Shown piece after piece: positions 9,039-19,119 of a DNA stretch of 64,000 bases; position 1 is the stretch's first letter, and each line of letters opens with the position of its first letter. The stretch is from the NCBI RefSeq assembly GCF_025377685.1, contig NZ_JACEHK010000012.1:40237-104236 (forward strand), written 5' to 3'. Made by a program: the position numbers and the translations under genes. The DNA comes from Anaerobacillus sp. CMMVII. Its GTDB lineage: Bacteria; Bacillota; Bacilli; Bacillales; Anaerobacillaceae. The notes under the pieces were generated by a model. That model saw only the letters and a program-made list of their open reading frames with translations, was not told the origin of the DNA and ran no database searches.

Positions 9039-9971
9039 CTAAACAACATGGAGAACAATCATAAGGATAAAGATAATTGTTAGGTAGTTTAATGAATAAA
9101 CAAACATTAATCTAGCCCATTTCATATCATCCTTCATTACAAAGCCAGCAATTCCTAGTGCTAACCAACCGCCACCTAGCAATGCTGCAATTGTAGTATA
9201 TACAGGACCAAACGTCGGTGATAAGAGCAGTGAAATTGGTATAAGTGCTGCAACATATAAAACCATTTGACGTTTAGTTACTGCAAAGCCTGATACTACT
9301 GGAAGCATAGGGATCCCAGCTTTTCGATATTCCTCACAACGCTTCATTGCTAAAGCCAAAAAGTGAGGAGGTTGCCAGATGAACATTATTAGAAATAGTA
9401 CCCACGCAACCGAATGTAAGCCTGGATCAATAGCTGCCCACCCGATTAATGGTGGAACTGCCCCTGAAACACTACCAACAATTGTATTTAATGATGTCGT
9501 TCTTTTTGTCCACATCGTATAGATAACAACGTAAAAAACTAGTCCTACAAGTCCTATTACTGCAGCTGTTAAGGATGCTAGTAATAAAAATAACATTCCT
9601 ATACCAGATAATAGTAGCCCAAATAATAACACCTGCTTTTCTGGAATTTTCCCAGTAACTGTTGGTCTATCAACAGTACGCTCCATTAGGTGATCAATAT
9701 CTCGATCGATATAGTTATTTAAACTACATGCTCCAGCCATAACTAATGCTGATCCTAAGAGACCGAAAATAACAAGATGTAAATTTGCAAACAATTGTAT
9801 ATCCATATAGTAAGCTGCTAAAAACATACCCGCAAAGGCTGTAATCATGTTAGACATAACAATGCCAACTTTAGTTAAGGCAAGGAAGTCCCTCCAAGTC
9901 ACGTTTGAAGTATTTGTATTAGCAATTGAGGATTCAAGGACCTTTGCTCCTTCTAATACAGTTTTATTCAA
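9039..9971 (-). CDS. ctaB: Protoheme IX farnesyltransferase (haem O synthase)
   Basis: A UbiA-superfamily membrane prenyltransferase of 310 residues that adds a farnesyl group to haem b to make haem O, the precursor of haem A. The allylic-diphosphate motif [19 protein letters not shown] is at about residue 86, and a second acidic loop lies near 200 ([12 protein letters not shown]). About nine membrane helices. The start is TTG 9971 with GGAGGTGA upstream. It is divergent from ctaA and upstream of ctaC, the B. subtilis arrangement. Confidence 0.95.
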   Translation of the reverse strand: MNKTVLEGAKVLESSIANTNTSNVTWRDFLALTKVGIVMSNMITAFAGMFLAAYYMDIQLFANLHLVIFGLLGSALVMAGACSLNNYIDRDIDHLMERTVDRPTVTGKIPEKQVLLFGLLLSGIGMLFLLLASLTAAVIGLVGLVFYVVIYTMWTKRTTSLNTIVGSVSGAVPPLIGWAAIDPGLHSVAWVLFLIMFIWQPPHFLALAMKRCEEYRKAGIPMLPVVSGFAVTKRQMVLYVAALIPISLLLSPTFGPVYTTIAALLGGGWLALGIAGFVMKDDMKWARLMFVYSLNYLTIIFILMIVLHVV

Positions 9972-10041
9972 CGATCTTCACCTCCATAAACTATAAAACT
10001 GAAAAACTATAAATGAGAAAGTCATAAACACTCAAGGAGTT

Positions 10042-10070
10042 ATTATAGCATGTATTATTTATTCTATAAA
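10042..10070 (-). promoter_or_regulatory. Probable ctaB promoter
   Basis: On the minus strand an extended -10 (TGC before TATAAT, 10042-10047) stands 17 bases from a weak -35, TTTATA. It lies about 70 bp before the ctaB start. The -35 is poor, so an activator may be involved; ResD controls the corresponding region in B. subtilis, but no ResD site was established here. Confidence 0.5.
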
Positions 10071-10229
10071 CAACTTAAATAACATTTTCTTAGTGTTAAC
10101 CAACTTAATAATCACATTATAAATGATAATGCTGTGATTTTCATCACTTATATTTTCCAATTTTGTTTTTGTACCTAGATAATAACATTTTTAATTTAAT
10201 AATGGTAATAATATGCTTACTAATAGAAA

Positions 10230-10258
10230 TTGACATTTTACCGTTTTGTTCTTAAAAT
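10230..10258 (+). promoter_or_regulatory. SigA-type promoter of ctaA
   Basis: TTGACA (10230-10235), a 17-base spacer and TAAAAT (10253-10258), ending about 50 bp before the ctaA start. It is the best sigmaA match in the ctaB-ctaA intergenic region. Confidence 0.65.
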
Positions 10259-10314
10259 GAGAAGGACCAATGTACACGGTAAAATTCATATTTACTAAAG
10301 GTTAGGTGAACAAT

Positions 10315-11214
10315 TTGAATAAAAATTTAAAAATATTTTCCATACTAACCACAATTGGAATGATTATCGTTTTACTCCAAGGTGCTTTAGTTACGAAGAC
10401 AGAATCAGGACAAGGTTGTGGTGATTCTTGGCCACTATGTCACGGACAAGTGATACCAGAGTCAATTACTACACTAGAAACGATTATTGAATATAGTCAT
10501 CGCTTTGTTTCCGGTATTTTAGGAATTATGGTTATTATTCTAGCAATTTGGATGTGGAGAAAGTTACCTCACGTTCGTGAAACAAAATTTTTGGCAATTA
10601 TTGCAGTTTTATTCATTATCTTCCAAGGATTGTTAGGTGCAGCCGCGGTCATGTGGGGACAATCCTCAGCAGTATTAGCTCTCCATTTTGGTTTCTCATT
10701 AGTGTCTTTTGCAAGTGTCCTATTACTAACCATCCTCGTCTTTGAGGAAGGGAAACCCTCGAGAGTAAGTGCGACTAAGATCACCACACAGTTCAGGAGC
10801 TTCATCTATTTTGTTTTCACATATTTATATATCGTTGTGTATACTGGTGCTCTAGTTCGTCATACCGACTCAAGTCTCGCTTGTGCAGGTTGGCCACTAT
10901 GCAATGGGCAAATTATTCCTCCACTAAGAGGAAACATTGCAGTTCAGTTTGGGCATCGAGTTGCTGCTGCTGTGATGTTTCTAGTTATTTTAGCTTTATT
11001 AGTCCATGTATACAGACACTATAAAGAAGAAATTGCACTACGTTATACCGTACTAATCTCTTTTATACTTGTAACCATCCAAGTACTAAGTGGTGCTTAT
11101 GTAGTTTTTACAGCAATGAGCTTATTTTCATCCATGCTCCACGCATTTATTATTACTTGCTTATTTGGTTCTATAAGTTATCTCTTGATGCTTGCAACTA
11201 GATCAAAGTCTTAA
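10315..11214 (+). CDS. ctaA: Haem A synthase
   Basis: A membrane protein of about 299 residues with eight helices that oxidises haem O to haem A for the adjacent oxidase. Two half-repeats each show the cysteine pair and histidine typical of Bacillus CtaA: GQGCGDSWPLCHG with EYSHRFVSG in the first half, and LACAGWPLCNG with QFGHRVAA in the second. The start is probably TTG 10315 (LNKNLKIF), which matches the family N-terminus and has AGGTGA upstream; GTG 10306 is the alternative. Divergent from ctaB. Confidence 0.94.
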   Translation: MNKNLKIFSILTTIGMIIVLLQGALVTKTESGQGCGDSWPLCHGQVIPESITTLETIIEYSHRFVSGILGIMVIILAIWMWRKLPHVRETKFLAIIAVLFIIFQGLLGAAAVMWGQSSAVLALHFGFSLVSFASVLLLTILVFEEGKPSRVSATKITTQFRSFIYFVFTYLYIVVYTGALVRHTDSSLACAGWPLCNGQIIPPLRGNIAVQFGHRVAAAVMFLVILALLVHVYRHYKEEIALRYTVLISFILVTIQVLSGAYVVFTAMSLFSSMLHAFIITCLFGSISYLLMLATRSKS

Positions 11215-11235
11215 GAAAAGCCGCAAGCGCGCTAA

Positions 11236-11280
11236 AAAAAGGGACAGAGGAGTTCATACACCCTCTGTCCCTTACTATTT
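11236..11280. terminator. Bidirectional terminator between ctaA and the radical SAM gene
   Basis: Perfect 12-pair stem AAGGGACAGAGG / CCTCTGTCCCTT (11239-11250 and 11262-11273) with an A run before it and a T-rich tract after. The preceding AAGAAAAGCCGCAAGCGCGC looks like a decayed start of the convergent-end repeat found at 14737. Confidence 0.85.
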
Positions 11281-11357
11281 TATTTTCTATAATTTTATTT
11301 ATTACTTATAGTCCGTAAACGTGTACATATTCTATAATCTAGTAATGCAACCTTCAA

Positions 11358-13121
11358 TTAACTGAAATATTCCTTCATATTTTTTAATGAATTTATTTTA
11401 TCTTTTAAAAGAAGCTCTAGTCCAACGATAGTAAGTGATAATGGATTGGCATAGTTTTTCTTTACTTCCCATTTTAGTTCGTCTTTACCACAAATACTAT
11501 AGCTGTTCAGTTCTCTAACGTCATTTTTGATTTCCTCCAAAGCAGAAGTTTTCTGCTCTTCAGGCAATTCCATTATTCTATCAATCTTGTCTATGAATTC
11601 CAAAGAATAATTAATTTTTGTTTTTACCTGCTCATAGGTTTTCTCGTCGATTAACTTATATTTAAACTTAAAAGAATTTAAAGCTAAGGCAGAATTATAG
11701 GTTGCCCTAACAATCTCATCTCTTGTTAAAAATTCTGTTTCATAACTTAACATATATTTCCAGGACGGCTGTAAAAGTGCCTCTCGATGATCTTCAACTG
11801 TATGACAAAACTTTTTATAACCATGTAACTCGGGATTCTCAAAAGCAGGACTTGCTGGGTCAAGAAACGGTGCCAAAGGTGCTATAAAGTAAGACAATCT
11901 GGTATCTTGATTACACTTCAAGTGAATTTCTTCACAAAATTCAACATTTTTTAGAGCACTTTCATAATCCTGCCCTGGAATTCCTACCATAAAAAAGAGA
12001 TCAATTTTCGAACAGTTATATTTTAGCGCTGATTTTATCGTTTCTATAACTTTCTCATTTGTGCAATTAAATTTTCCATTGGTGCGTCGCAATTCTTCAT
12101 CGTGACTCTCTAAAGTAATTTCAATACTGTATTTAGGTAATGCTTTATCTAATTCACCAAAAAACTCATCACCTGCAGCATAAAAAAGTTCAAATACCAA
12201 CTCATTTTTTAAGTCCCTTTGCTTGAATCGGTTCAAGAGTTCGGAAACGTATTCTTTCCCACCTTGGCGGATATCATTGAGGAGAAAAATTGGGGCTCGG
12301 CTAAACCTCTGAATAAAAACAATATCCTTTTCCAATTTTTCTGGTGAGCGCATCGCTATGTTCCTTCTATTACACATTAACTCATAAGATGTTTTTGAAC
12401 CCCCACAGATCAAACAATTGAAATTACAGCCTTTTGAAGTTAACAATGCAGTGTTTGGATACTTTAACCAATCTACATAAGGGAGCGGATCTATAAAATT
12501 ACGGTACTTAAATACAGAACGAATAACATATTGATAGCCAGGAATATCAAACTCATCCATATTATCAGCCACATAGGTATGAGGATTAAATATATAAGTA
12601 TCATCTTTTTTCCACGTTAAATTTGGGATAATTTCGTAGTTTTCCTCACCTGTTTTTAATTGATCCATCAACTGATGGACTAGTTTTTCTGTAGAATCAC
12701 CACGAAACACAAAATCAATATAAGGAGATTTAATTAATTCTTTATGAAAATACGTTGATGACAACCCGCCAAAAAAGACCGGTTTATCTGGATGGTATTT
12801 CTTCACTAACTTAGCAATTTCTATACTCCCATGAGCATGTGGCAACCAATGAAGATCTATACCGAACGCTTTTGTTTTTATTTTTTTTAGCTTTTTTTCC
12901 ACGTCAAAATTCGGATTTAATAGCATTCTATTTGCAAGATTTATTATTTTTACCCGGTATCCATACCTTTCTAAATAATCAGCAATACTTGTTAATCCAA
13001 TTGGATACATTTCAAAGACAGGTGAAGATGGTACTACATCACTTATTGGCCCAACTAACAATGATTTCTTACGGAAATCATAAACACTCGGTGGATGTAA
13101 AAGCACTAAATCAAATTTCAA
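11358..13121 (-). CDS. B12-binding-domain radical SAM protein
   Basis: A soluble protein of 587 residues. Residues 1 to about 150 look like a cobalamin-binding Rossmann domain (FDLVLLHPPSVYDFR, YPIGLTSIADYLERYGYRVK, FFGGLSSTY). The radical SAM core follows, with the [4Fe-4S] cysteines in SKGCNFNCLICGGSK (CxxxCxxC) at about 230, then a helical C-terminal part. Such enzymes usually do radical methylations or rearrangements; the substrate here is unknown. The start is TTG 13121, with GAGGTG six bases upstream; GTG 13130 overlaps that ribosome site. It stands alone, and no carrier or precursor peptide is next to it. Confidence 0.8.
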   Translation of the reverse strand: MKFDLVLLHPPSVYDFRKKSLLVGPISDVVPSSPVFEMYPIGLTSIADYLERYGYRVKIINLANRMLLNPNFDVEKKLKKIKTKAFGIDLHWLPHAHGSIEIAKLVKKYHPDKPVFFGGLSSTYFHKELIKSPYIDFVFRGDSTEKLVHQLMDQLKTGEENYEIIPNLTWKKDDTYIFNPHTYVADNMDEFDIPGYQYVIRSVFKYRNFIDPLPYVDWLKYPNTALLTSKGCNFNCLICGGSKTSYELMCNRRNIAMRSPEKLEKDIVFIQRFSRAPIFLLNDIRQGGKEYVSELLNRFKQRDLKNELVFELFYAAGDEFFGELDKALPKYSIEITLESHDEELRRTNGKFNCTNEKVIETIKSALKYNCSKIDLFFMVGIPGQDYESALKNVEFCEEIHLKCNQDTRLSYFIAPLAPFLDPASPAFENPELHGYKKFCHTVEDHREALLQPSWKYMLSYETEFLTRDEIVRATYNSALALNSFKFKYKLIDEKTYEQVKTKINYSLEFIDKIDRIMELPEEQKTSALEEIKNDVRELNSYSICGKDELKWEVKKNYANPLSLTIVGLELLLKDKINSLKNMKEYFS

Positions 13122-13317
13122 GTAAAGCACCTCTCTTTTATCTTTATTTATCTTAGATTATTCTTCAATTTCATTTCAGACAATAGATATAAGCCAAAGT
13201 TCCTATATTGTTCATATATGTAAAAAAAAGTTAGTAGTAGCCGTTCATAAACCTTGCTTTCGTGAATATATTGAAAAAAGTTTGTTAATAATTTCACAAA
13301 CTTAAATCTTTTCATTA

Positions 13318-13505
13318 GGCTGTTTTCGCATAGGAGTGTTTTTCAAGTAGAGTATGTTCTCAAAGATTTGGGCTTTTAAAATAGGTGGAAATGACAAGAT
13401 CTATCAAGGTCTCAGAGGCATCTTTTCTAACCTACAACTTGTCTAACGGGAACAAATAACTATTTGACCAATTGATTTTTTAATAGCCCTAGTACGAAAA
13501 GAGCC
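13318..13505. repeat. MITE-like element, core type C, 188 bp (copy 2)
   Basis: The left end is GGCTGTTTTCG and the right end is CGAAAAGAGCC. It is bounded by a perfect 8-bp duplication TTTCATTA (13310-13317 and 13506-13513). The core holds ATCTATCAAGGTCTCAGAGG and CATCTTTTCTAACCTACAAC, shared with copies 1, 5a and 8. It lies upstream of the NADH dehydrogenase-like gene. Confidence 0.85.
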
Positions 13506-13537
13506 TTTCATTAAAATAAATAAAGGAAGGTGCAGCT

Positions 13538-14724
13538 ATGAATAGGCCTAAAATTGTTATTCTTGGTGGTGGGTATGGGGGATTAATTACTGCTACAACT
13601 CTGCAAAAGAAGTTAAAAAAGAGGAGGCAGAAATTATCTTAATAAATAATAAAGATTATCAGTATCTAACAACAAAATTACACGAACCCCCTGTAGGTAC
13701 TTTGGATGCGGAGAAAATTAAAATTGGCATTCATGAAGTCATTAAAACAAACATCGTTACATTTAAACAAGAGAATGTTATCGGTATTGATAAGAATAAT
13801 AAAAAAATCTTTTTGGAAAATGGAACCCTTAATTATGATTATTTAGTTGTAGCAATCGGTGCAGTCCCAGAGACTTTTGAAACCCCTGGGGTTAAAGAAC
13901 ACGCGTATTTCATATTTAATTTTGATAGTATTTACCAACTAAAGTTACAAATAGAAAGTATGTTTATGACCTATAGTTCAGAACCTGATGATCATTTATT
14001 AAGTTTTATTATTGTCGGTGGTGGTTTTACAGGTGTTGAGTTTCTATCTGAGCTAGCCTATAGTGCTCCCTATTTATCTAAAAAGTACGGTGTGCCTTTG
14101 GAGAAAATAAAGATTACTTGTGTCGAAGCGGGATCGACAATATTAAGGGAATTTGACCCTGAAATTATTAATTATTCACTTTATGTGCTAGAACAATATG
14201 GCATAAAAATTCTACAAAACCAGAAAGTTGTTAAATGCGAAAAAGACGGTGTAATTTTAAATAATTCTACTGAAAAACTGTATGGCAATACTATCGTTTG
14301 GACTGTAGGTATTAAAGGACACCACATTGCTTCAGAAGCAGGGTTCAACGTAGTAAACGGTCGAGTTAAAATTGATGAATTCTTGCAAGTACCTAACGAA
14401 GAAAATGTTTTCTTTATTGGTGATAGCAGTATTTTCACCAATGTTCATGGGAAAGAAGAGCCCCCTACTGCCCAAATAGCAATTCAACAAGGTGAACACT
14501 GCGCTAAAAACATTGTTGCCCTTATTAGGGGACAATCACTAAAACCTTTTAACTATGTTTATAGAGGAACTCTAATGTCATTAGGAAGAAAAAATGCTAC
14601 TGGAATCGTCTACAATAAAAGGGTTAAAGGACGAATTGCTTCATTCCTAAAGAAAGTAACAGAATGGCGCTATTATTTGAAACTAGGTGGATTAAAATTA
14701 TTTTTAAAGAAAATTTTCATTTAA
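13538..14724 (+). pseudogene. Type II NADH dehydrogenase-like FAD oxidoreductase, frameshifted
   Basis: The ATG at 13538 has AAGGAAGG upstream and encodes KIVILGGGYGGLITATTLQK, the FAD-binding GxGxxG fold, then runs into a stop after about 33 residues. In the next frame the protein continues EAEIILINNKDYQYLTTKLH to the end at 14724. It includes the second nucleotide motif IIVGGGFTGVEFLSELA and the FAD-contact GDSSIF. One A missing from the run of six at about 13615 accounts for the break. The restored protein is about 395 residues, the length of YumB/YutJ-type NDH-2 enzymes, which pass electrons from NADH to menaquinone at the membrane. Confidence 0.82.
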
Positions 14725-14736
14725 ATTATAGTACAC

Positions 14737-14902
14737 AAGAAAAGCGCAAGCGCCCTGTTAAGCCCCGACTAGCAAATGTTCTTCGAGAAAAAAAGTGTGC
14801 TCTTTCACTTTTATTCTCGAAGGTTATTTGACCTCGAGGGGCTGGGCGGTGGAGCTAGACAGTTATTACGTTGAAATTTTATACATTCTTATCTTTCAAA
14901 AA
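14737..14902. repeat. Convergent-end repeat family G (copy 1)
   Basis: It begins AAGAAAAGCGCAAGCGCC and ends near GGAGCTAGACAGTTATTAC and TTCTTATCTTT. It is self-complementary at several levels: GCGCCC with GGGCG, AGCCCC with GGGGCT, and CTTCGAGA with TCTCGAAG around an AAAAGTG/CACTTTT stem. Other copies are at 30315 and 30532, with remnants at 34140 and 59930. It lies between the convergent ends of the NDH-like gene and pycA. Confidence 0.75.
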
Positions 14903-14930
14903 AAACGAGCTGAAGAGCCCGTTTTTTTGT
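14898..14930 (-). terminator. Terminator of pycA
   Basis: On the minus strand, stem ACGGGC / GCTCGT (one G-U pair) and a 6-nt loop are followed by eight T residues, directly after the pycA stop. Confidence 0.85.
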
Positions 14931-14933
14931 TTG

Positions 14934-17900
14934 TTACTTTTGTATCTCAATAAGTAAATCGCCTGTTTGAATTGCTTCTCCATTCTGTACGTAAACACGA
15001 CTTACAACCCCATTAAAGGGTGCTTGAACTGTCGTTTCCATCTTCATTGCCTCAGTGATCATGAGATGGTCTCCTTTTTTAACTTTATCCCCATTTTCAA
15101 CCAGGGTTTTCACAACAGTACCAGGCATTGTTGCTCCAATATGATTTGGATTTGCTTGATCGGCTTTCGTTTTCGCAATGACTGTTGTCTCAACGTTTTG
15201 ATCTTTAATAACGATTTCCCTTGGCTGTCCATTTAATTCGAAATAAATCACTCGAGTTCCATCTTTTTGTGCTTCCCCAACCGAAACTAACTTAACAATT
15301 AACGTTTTTCCTTGTTCAATCTCAACCTCTATTTCTTCCCCTAAGCGCAAACCATATAAAAAGGTTGGCGTATCAAGAACTGATACATCACCAAACTGCT
15401 CATAAAAACGTTGATGATCTAAGTACACTTTTGGATAAATTGCATATGAAAGTAGATCGAAGTCAGTTACCTGTCTATTTAGTTTCTCAAATAGCTCTCT
15501 TTTCATTAATTCAAAATCTACTGCTGGTAAGCTTTCACCAGGTCTTCCTATTATCTCTTCTCTTCCTTTTAGAATAATTTTTTGAAGATCCTTAGGGAAA
15601 CCTTGATAAGGTTGACCCAAATACCCCTGGAAAAATTCTACTACTGAATCCGGAAAGTCTAGTGTTTCTCCCCTATCAAAGACATCTGCTTCTGTTAAAT
15701 TGTTTTGCACCATGAATAACGCCATATCCCCAACAATTTTTGAAGATGGAGTCACTTTAACCACATCACCAAACATGTCATTTACAGTACGGTACATTCG
15801 TTTTACTTCATCCCAACGACTTTTTAACCCGACTGCTTTCGCTTGCTGTTGCAAATTACTATATTGCCCTCCAGGCATTTCGTGTTCATACACCTCTGAA
15901 TGAGGGGCCACCATGCCACTTTCAAAGCCTTGGTAAAACTTCCTCGTATCTTCCCAGAAATGACCTAGCTTCTCGATAGCTTCAATGTTCACGTTTGGTT
16001 GACGCTCACTACCCGTTAAAGCATAAATTAAACTATTTGCACTAGGTTGCGAAGTAAGTCCAGCCATTGAACCTACAGCTACATCAACGATATCTACACC
16101 AGCTTCAATTGCCTTTGCATAGGTGAAAATCCCATTTCCACTTGTATCGTGAGTATGCAAATGAATAGGAATTGAAATCGTTTCTTTTAGTGTAGATACT
16201 AACCGGTAGGCAGCTTCTGGCTTCAGCAACCCTGCCATGTCTTTAATCCCTAAAATATGGGCTCCGGATTGCTCTAACTCACTAGCTAAATCTAGATAGT
16301 ATTTTAAGTCATATTTTAAACGACTATTATCTAAAATGTCTCCAGTGTAACACATGGCCGCTTCAGCTATTTTTCCGGAGTCACGAACTGCTTCTATTGA
16401 TAGCGTCATTCCCGGCACCCAATTTAAGGAGTCGAAAATTCGAAATACATCAATTCCAGCATCTGCAGATTTTTGTACAAATTCTTTAATCACGTTGTCT
16501 GGGTAGTTTGTATACCCTACCGCATTAGATGAACGGAACAGCATTTGTAATAATAAATTAGGCATTTTTTTTCTTAATGTTAATAAACGTTCCCACGGGT
16601 CTTCGTGTAAAAATCTCATTGCTACATCAAAGGTTGCACCACCCCACATTTCAGATGAGAAAAGGTTTGGCAGCATTCTTGCAGTCGGTTCAGCAATTCT
16701 TTTTAGGTCATGGGTCCTTACACGTGTTGCTAATAAAGATTGGTGTGCATCGCGGAAAGTCGTATCAGTTAGTAGTACTTCTTTTTGTTCCTTTACCCAT
16801 TTTGCGACCCCTTCAGCACCGTGCTTTTCTAATATTTGCTTTGTTCCACTTGGATATGGGTCAGAGAGCTTTAATTTTGGTATAACAGGTTCATCAAACA
16901 CAGGTTTTTTCATTTTTTCAATGCCAGGATATCCGTTAATTGTCGTTTCCCCAATAAAAGAAAGCATCTTTGTTCCTCGGTCCTTTCTTTTTGGAAAGAC
17001 GAACAATTCAGGGGTTGTATCAATAAAAGAAGTATTATATTCACCATTTAAAAACTTTTCATGTTGTACAACATTCTCTAAGAAAGCAATATTTGTTTTA
17101 ATCCCACGAATTCGAAATTCACGTAAGTTTCTCAACATTTTTGAAGCTGCATCCTCAAAGGTTAAGGCCCAAGTTGATAATTTAACTAACAAAGAATCAT
17201 AATATGGAGAAATTACCGAACCTTGGAAACCGTTACCTGCATCGAGCCGAACTCCAAAGCCACCCCCAGAACGATAAACCATGATTTTACCAGTATCAGG
17301 CATAAAATTATTACTTGGATCCTCTGTTGTTACTCGTGATTGAATTGCAAATCCATGGCAGATGATTTTTTCTTGAGTAGGAATACGTAGTTTTTTTCCA
17401 TGAATTAATTCTCCATCAGCAATGTAAAGTTGAGCTTGAACAATATCGACCCCTGTTACCATCTCGGTAATGGTGTGCTCAACTTGTACACGCGGATTTA
17501 CTTCAATAAAGTAAAAATCCCCAGAATCAGTAACTAAAAATTCAACTGTACCCGCATTAATGTAGTTTACCTTCTCCATTAACTGAACAGCTGCAAGGCA
17601 AATCTCTTCACGAACATCATCTGTTAAAGAAACACTTGGTGCAATTTCAACGACTTTTTGATGGCGACGTTGTACAGAGCAATCTCGATCATATAAATGA
17701 ATAATATTCCCACTCTGGTCTCCTAAAATTTGTACTTCAATATGCTTAGGATTTTCAATAAATTTTTCAATATATACTTCGTCATTTCCAAATGCGGATT
17801 TCGCTTCAGACTTCGCTCTGGCATACGCTTCTTGAAGCTCTTCTTTTGAACGTACAATTCTCATCCCACGTCCACCACCACCAAGAGAGGCTTTAATAAT

Positions 17901-18383
17901 AAATGGAAAACCAAATTGCTTGGCGAAAGTTTCCACAGCTTCAATTGTTTCAACCGGCCCATCACTGCCAGGGATTACGGGGAGGCCAGCTTTAATCGCT
18001 TGGGTTCTTGCCTGAACTTTATCACCAAACATATGTAGGTGTTCTGATTTAGGACCAATAAAAATGATCCCCTCTTCTTCACAGCGTCTTGCAAAGTGAA
18101 TGTTTTCCGACAGAAAACCGTATCCAGGATGGATGGCGTCGACATTGTTTCGTTTTGCCAATTCTATAATTCCATCAATATCTAAATATGCATCGATCGG
18201 TTTTTTACCTTCACCAATTAAATAAGCCTCATCAGCCTTGTAACGATGATAAGCCCCTGTATCTTCCTTTGAATAGATTGCAACTGTACGGATATGTAAT
18301 TCAGTGCAAGCTCGAAAAATACGAATTGCAATCTCACCGCGATTTGCTACTAATACTTTTTTAATTTTAGTCATCTTATTCAT
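14934..18383 (-). CDS. pycA: Pyruvate carboxylase
   Basis: A 1149-residue multidomain enzyme making oxaloacetate from pyruvate, bicarbonate and ATP, the anaplerotic feed of the TCA cycle. Order: biotin carboxylase (residues 1-450; KKVLVANRGEIAIRIFRA, ATP-grasp loop GGGGRGMR), carboxyltransferase (about 530-850; DTTFRDAHQSLLATRVRT, metal histidines in HLHTHDTSGNG), a tetramerisation region, and the biotinyl domain with EAMKMET near 1113. The start is ATG 18383 with AAGGAGGG; the upstream ATG 18416 lacks a ribosome site. Length equals that of B. subtilis PycA. A strong terminator follows. Confidence 0.97.
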   Translation of the reverse strand: MNKMTKIKKVLVANRGEIAIRIFRACTELHIRTVAIYSKEDTGAYHRYKADEAYLIGEGKKPIDAYLDIDGIIELAKRNNVDAIHPGYGFLSENIHFARRCEEEGIIFIGPKSEHLHMFGDKVQARTQAIKAGLPVIPGSDGPVETIEAVETFAKQFGFPFIIKASLGGGGRGMRIVRSKEELQEAYARAKSEAKSAFGNDEVYIEKFIENPKHIEVQILGDQSGNIIHLYDRDCSVQRRHQKVVEIAPSVSLTDDVREEICLAAVQLMEKVNYINAGTVEFLVTDSGDFYFIEVNPRVQVEHTITEMVTGVDIVQAQLYIADGELIHGKKLRIPTQEKIICHGFAIQSRVTTEDPSNNFMPDTGKIMVYRSGGGFGVRLDAGNGFQGSVISPYYDSLLVKLSTWALTFEDAASKMLRNLREFRIRGIKTNIAFLENVVQHEKFLNGEYNTSFIDTTPELFVFPKRKDRGTKMLSFIGETTINGYPGIEKMKKPVFDEPVIPKLKLSDPYPSGTKQILEKHGAEGVAKWVKEQKEVLLTDTTFRDAHQSLLATRVRTHDLKRIAEPTARMLPNLFSSEMWGGATFDVAMRFLHEDPWERLLTLRKKMPNLLLQMLFRSSNAVGYTNYPDNVIKEFVQKSADAGIDVFRIFDSLNWVPGMTLSIEAVRDSGKIAEAAMCYTGDILDNSRLKYDLKYYLDLASELEQSGAHILGIKDMAGLLKPEAAYRLVSTLKETISIPIHLHTHDTSGNGIFTYAKAIEAGVDIVDVAVGSMAGLTSQPSANSLIYALTGSERQPNVNIEAIEKLGHFWEDTRKFYQGFESGMVAPHSEVYEHEMPGGQYSNLQQQAKAVGLKSRWDEVKRMYRTVNDMFGDVVKVTPSSKIVGDMALFMVQNNLTEADVFDRGETLDFPDSVVEFFQGYLGQPYQGFPKDLQKIILKGREEIIGRPGESLPAVDFELMKRELFEKLNRQVTDFDLLSYAIYPKVYLDHQRFYEQFGDVSVLDTPTFLYGLRLGEEIEVEIEQGKTLIVKLVSVGEAQKDGTRVIYFELNGQPREIVIKDQNVETTVIAKTKADQANPNHIGATMPGTVVKTLVENGDKVKKGDHLMITEAMKMETTVQAPFNGVVSRVYVQNGEAIQTGDLLIEIQK

Positions 18384-18540
18384 AAAATCCCTCCTTATTG
18401 ACTGCAAATACAACATATAGTCCTATAAAACTAACAAACATCTGATGAACTGATGACAGGTCAGATAACTTACTTTTTATCATATCACTTTTTTCATGGA
18501 GTTAAATAACAAATTGATGAATAATTTGAATTTTTCATTT

Positions 18541-18999
18541 TTAATTAGTTACCTTCCATGCATTCAAAATGAGCCAACCATCGGAATGATATCTTCCCAT
18601 CTTAAATGGAGTTACATTGATAATAAACATCCAAAAATTTAAAAAAGCCAACCATTGAAACCATAAAGTTAGGTACTCATCACCATAGCCAATTCCAGGT
18701 AAAATTAATAAACAAGCAACCATTCCATTTAATAAAGGACCACCTAGCGATATAATTACTTGTCTACATTTAGCCGTTTCAGCTAATTCATAACTAGTAT
18801 TTCCTCCTAATGGTAAAATACGAAAGAAGAAATTCGTATTGTTACACTTAAAATTTTTAACTAAAAACCCAGTACCTATAGTAACTGTAATTTTCTTTGC
18901 ATTACACCCGATCGCACAAAAAAAATGCCCTAACTCATGAAGGATTAAGGTAATTGGTAAAATTGTAAAAAAACAAATAACGATAAAGAGAAAAATCAT
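18541..18999 (-). CDS. Small M50-family (site-2-protease-like) membrane metalloprotease
   Basis: A 152-residue membrane protein. The first helix ends in LILHELGHFF, the zinc-binding HExxH of site-2 proteases. Near the C-terminus FKMGRYHSDGW contains a candidate for the third ligand (Asp). Three or four hydrophobic segments flank these motifs. It is far shorter than SpoIVFB or RasP, and no PDZ or CBS domain is attached. The fold suggests intramembrane proteolysis, but the substrate is unknown and activity is not certain. It occupies the place where ftsW lies in B. subtilis, between ylaN and pycA. Confidence 0.75.
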   Translation of the reverse strand: MIFLFIVICFFTILPITLILHELGHFFCAIGCNAKKITVTIGTGFLVKNFKCNNTNFFFRILPLGGNTSYELAETAKCRQVIISLGGPLLNGMVACLLILPGIGYGDEYLTLWFQWLAFLNFWMFIINVTPFKMGRYHSDGWLILNAWKVTN

Positions 19000-19049
19000 C
19001 TTATCCCCCTACAGTTCCGATGTCATCTTTATAATTTTATTGCCTACAA

Positions 19050-19110
19050 AAAAAGACAACTCTATAAACAACAACCGTTTTCCCAAAGAAAAACGGTTGT
19101 TGTAGAGTCA
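19050..19110 (-). terminator. Terminator of ylaN
   Basis: Long stem with arms AACAACAACCGTTT and AAACGGTTGTTGT, extended by ACTCTA/TAGAGT with a few extra bases. On the minus strand it is followed by T7 (from the A run at 19048). Confidence 0.85.
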
Positions 19111-19119
19111 TCTTCTCAA

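Noticed and set aside
9972..10305. Clear ResD boxes in the ctaB-ctaA gap
   Set aside because: AT-rich stretches are there, but no convincing tandem motif could be told from the background by eye.
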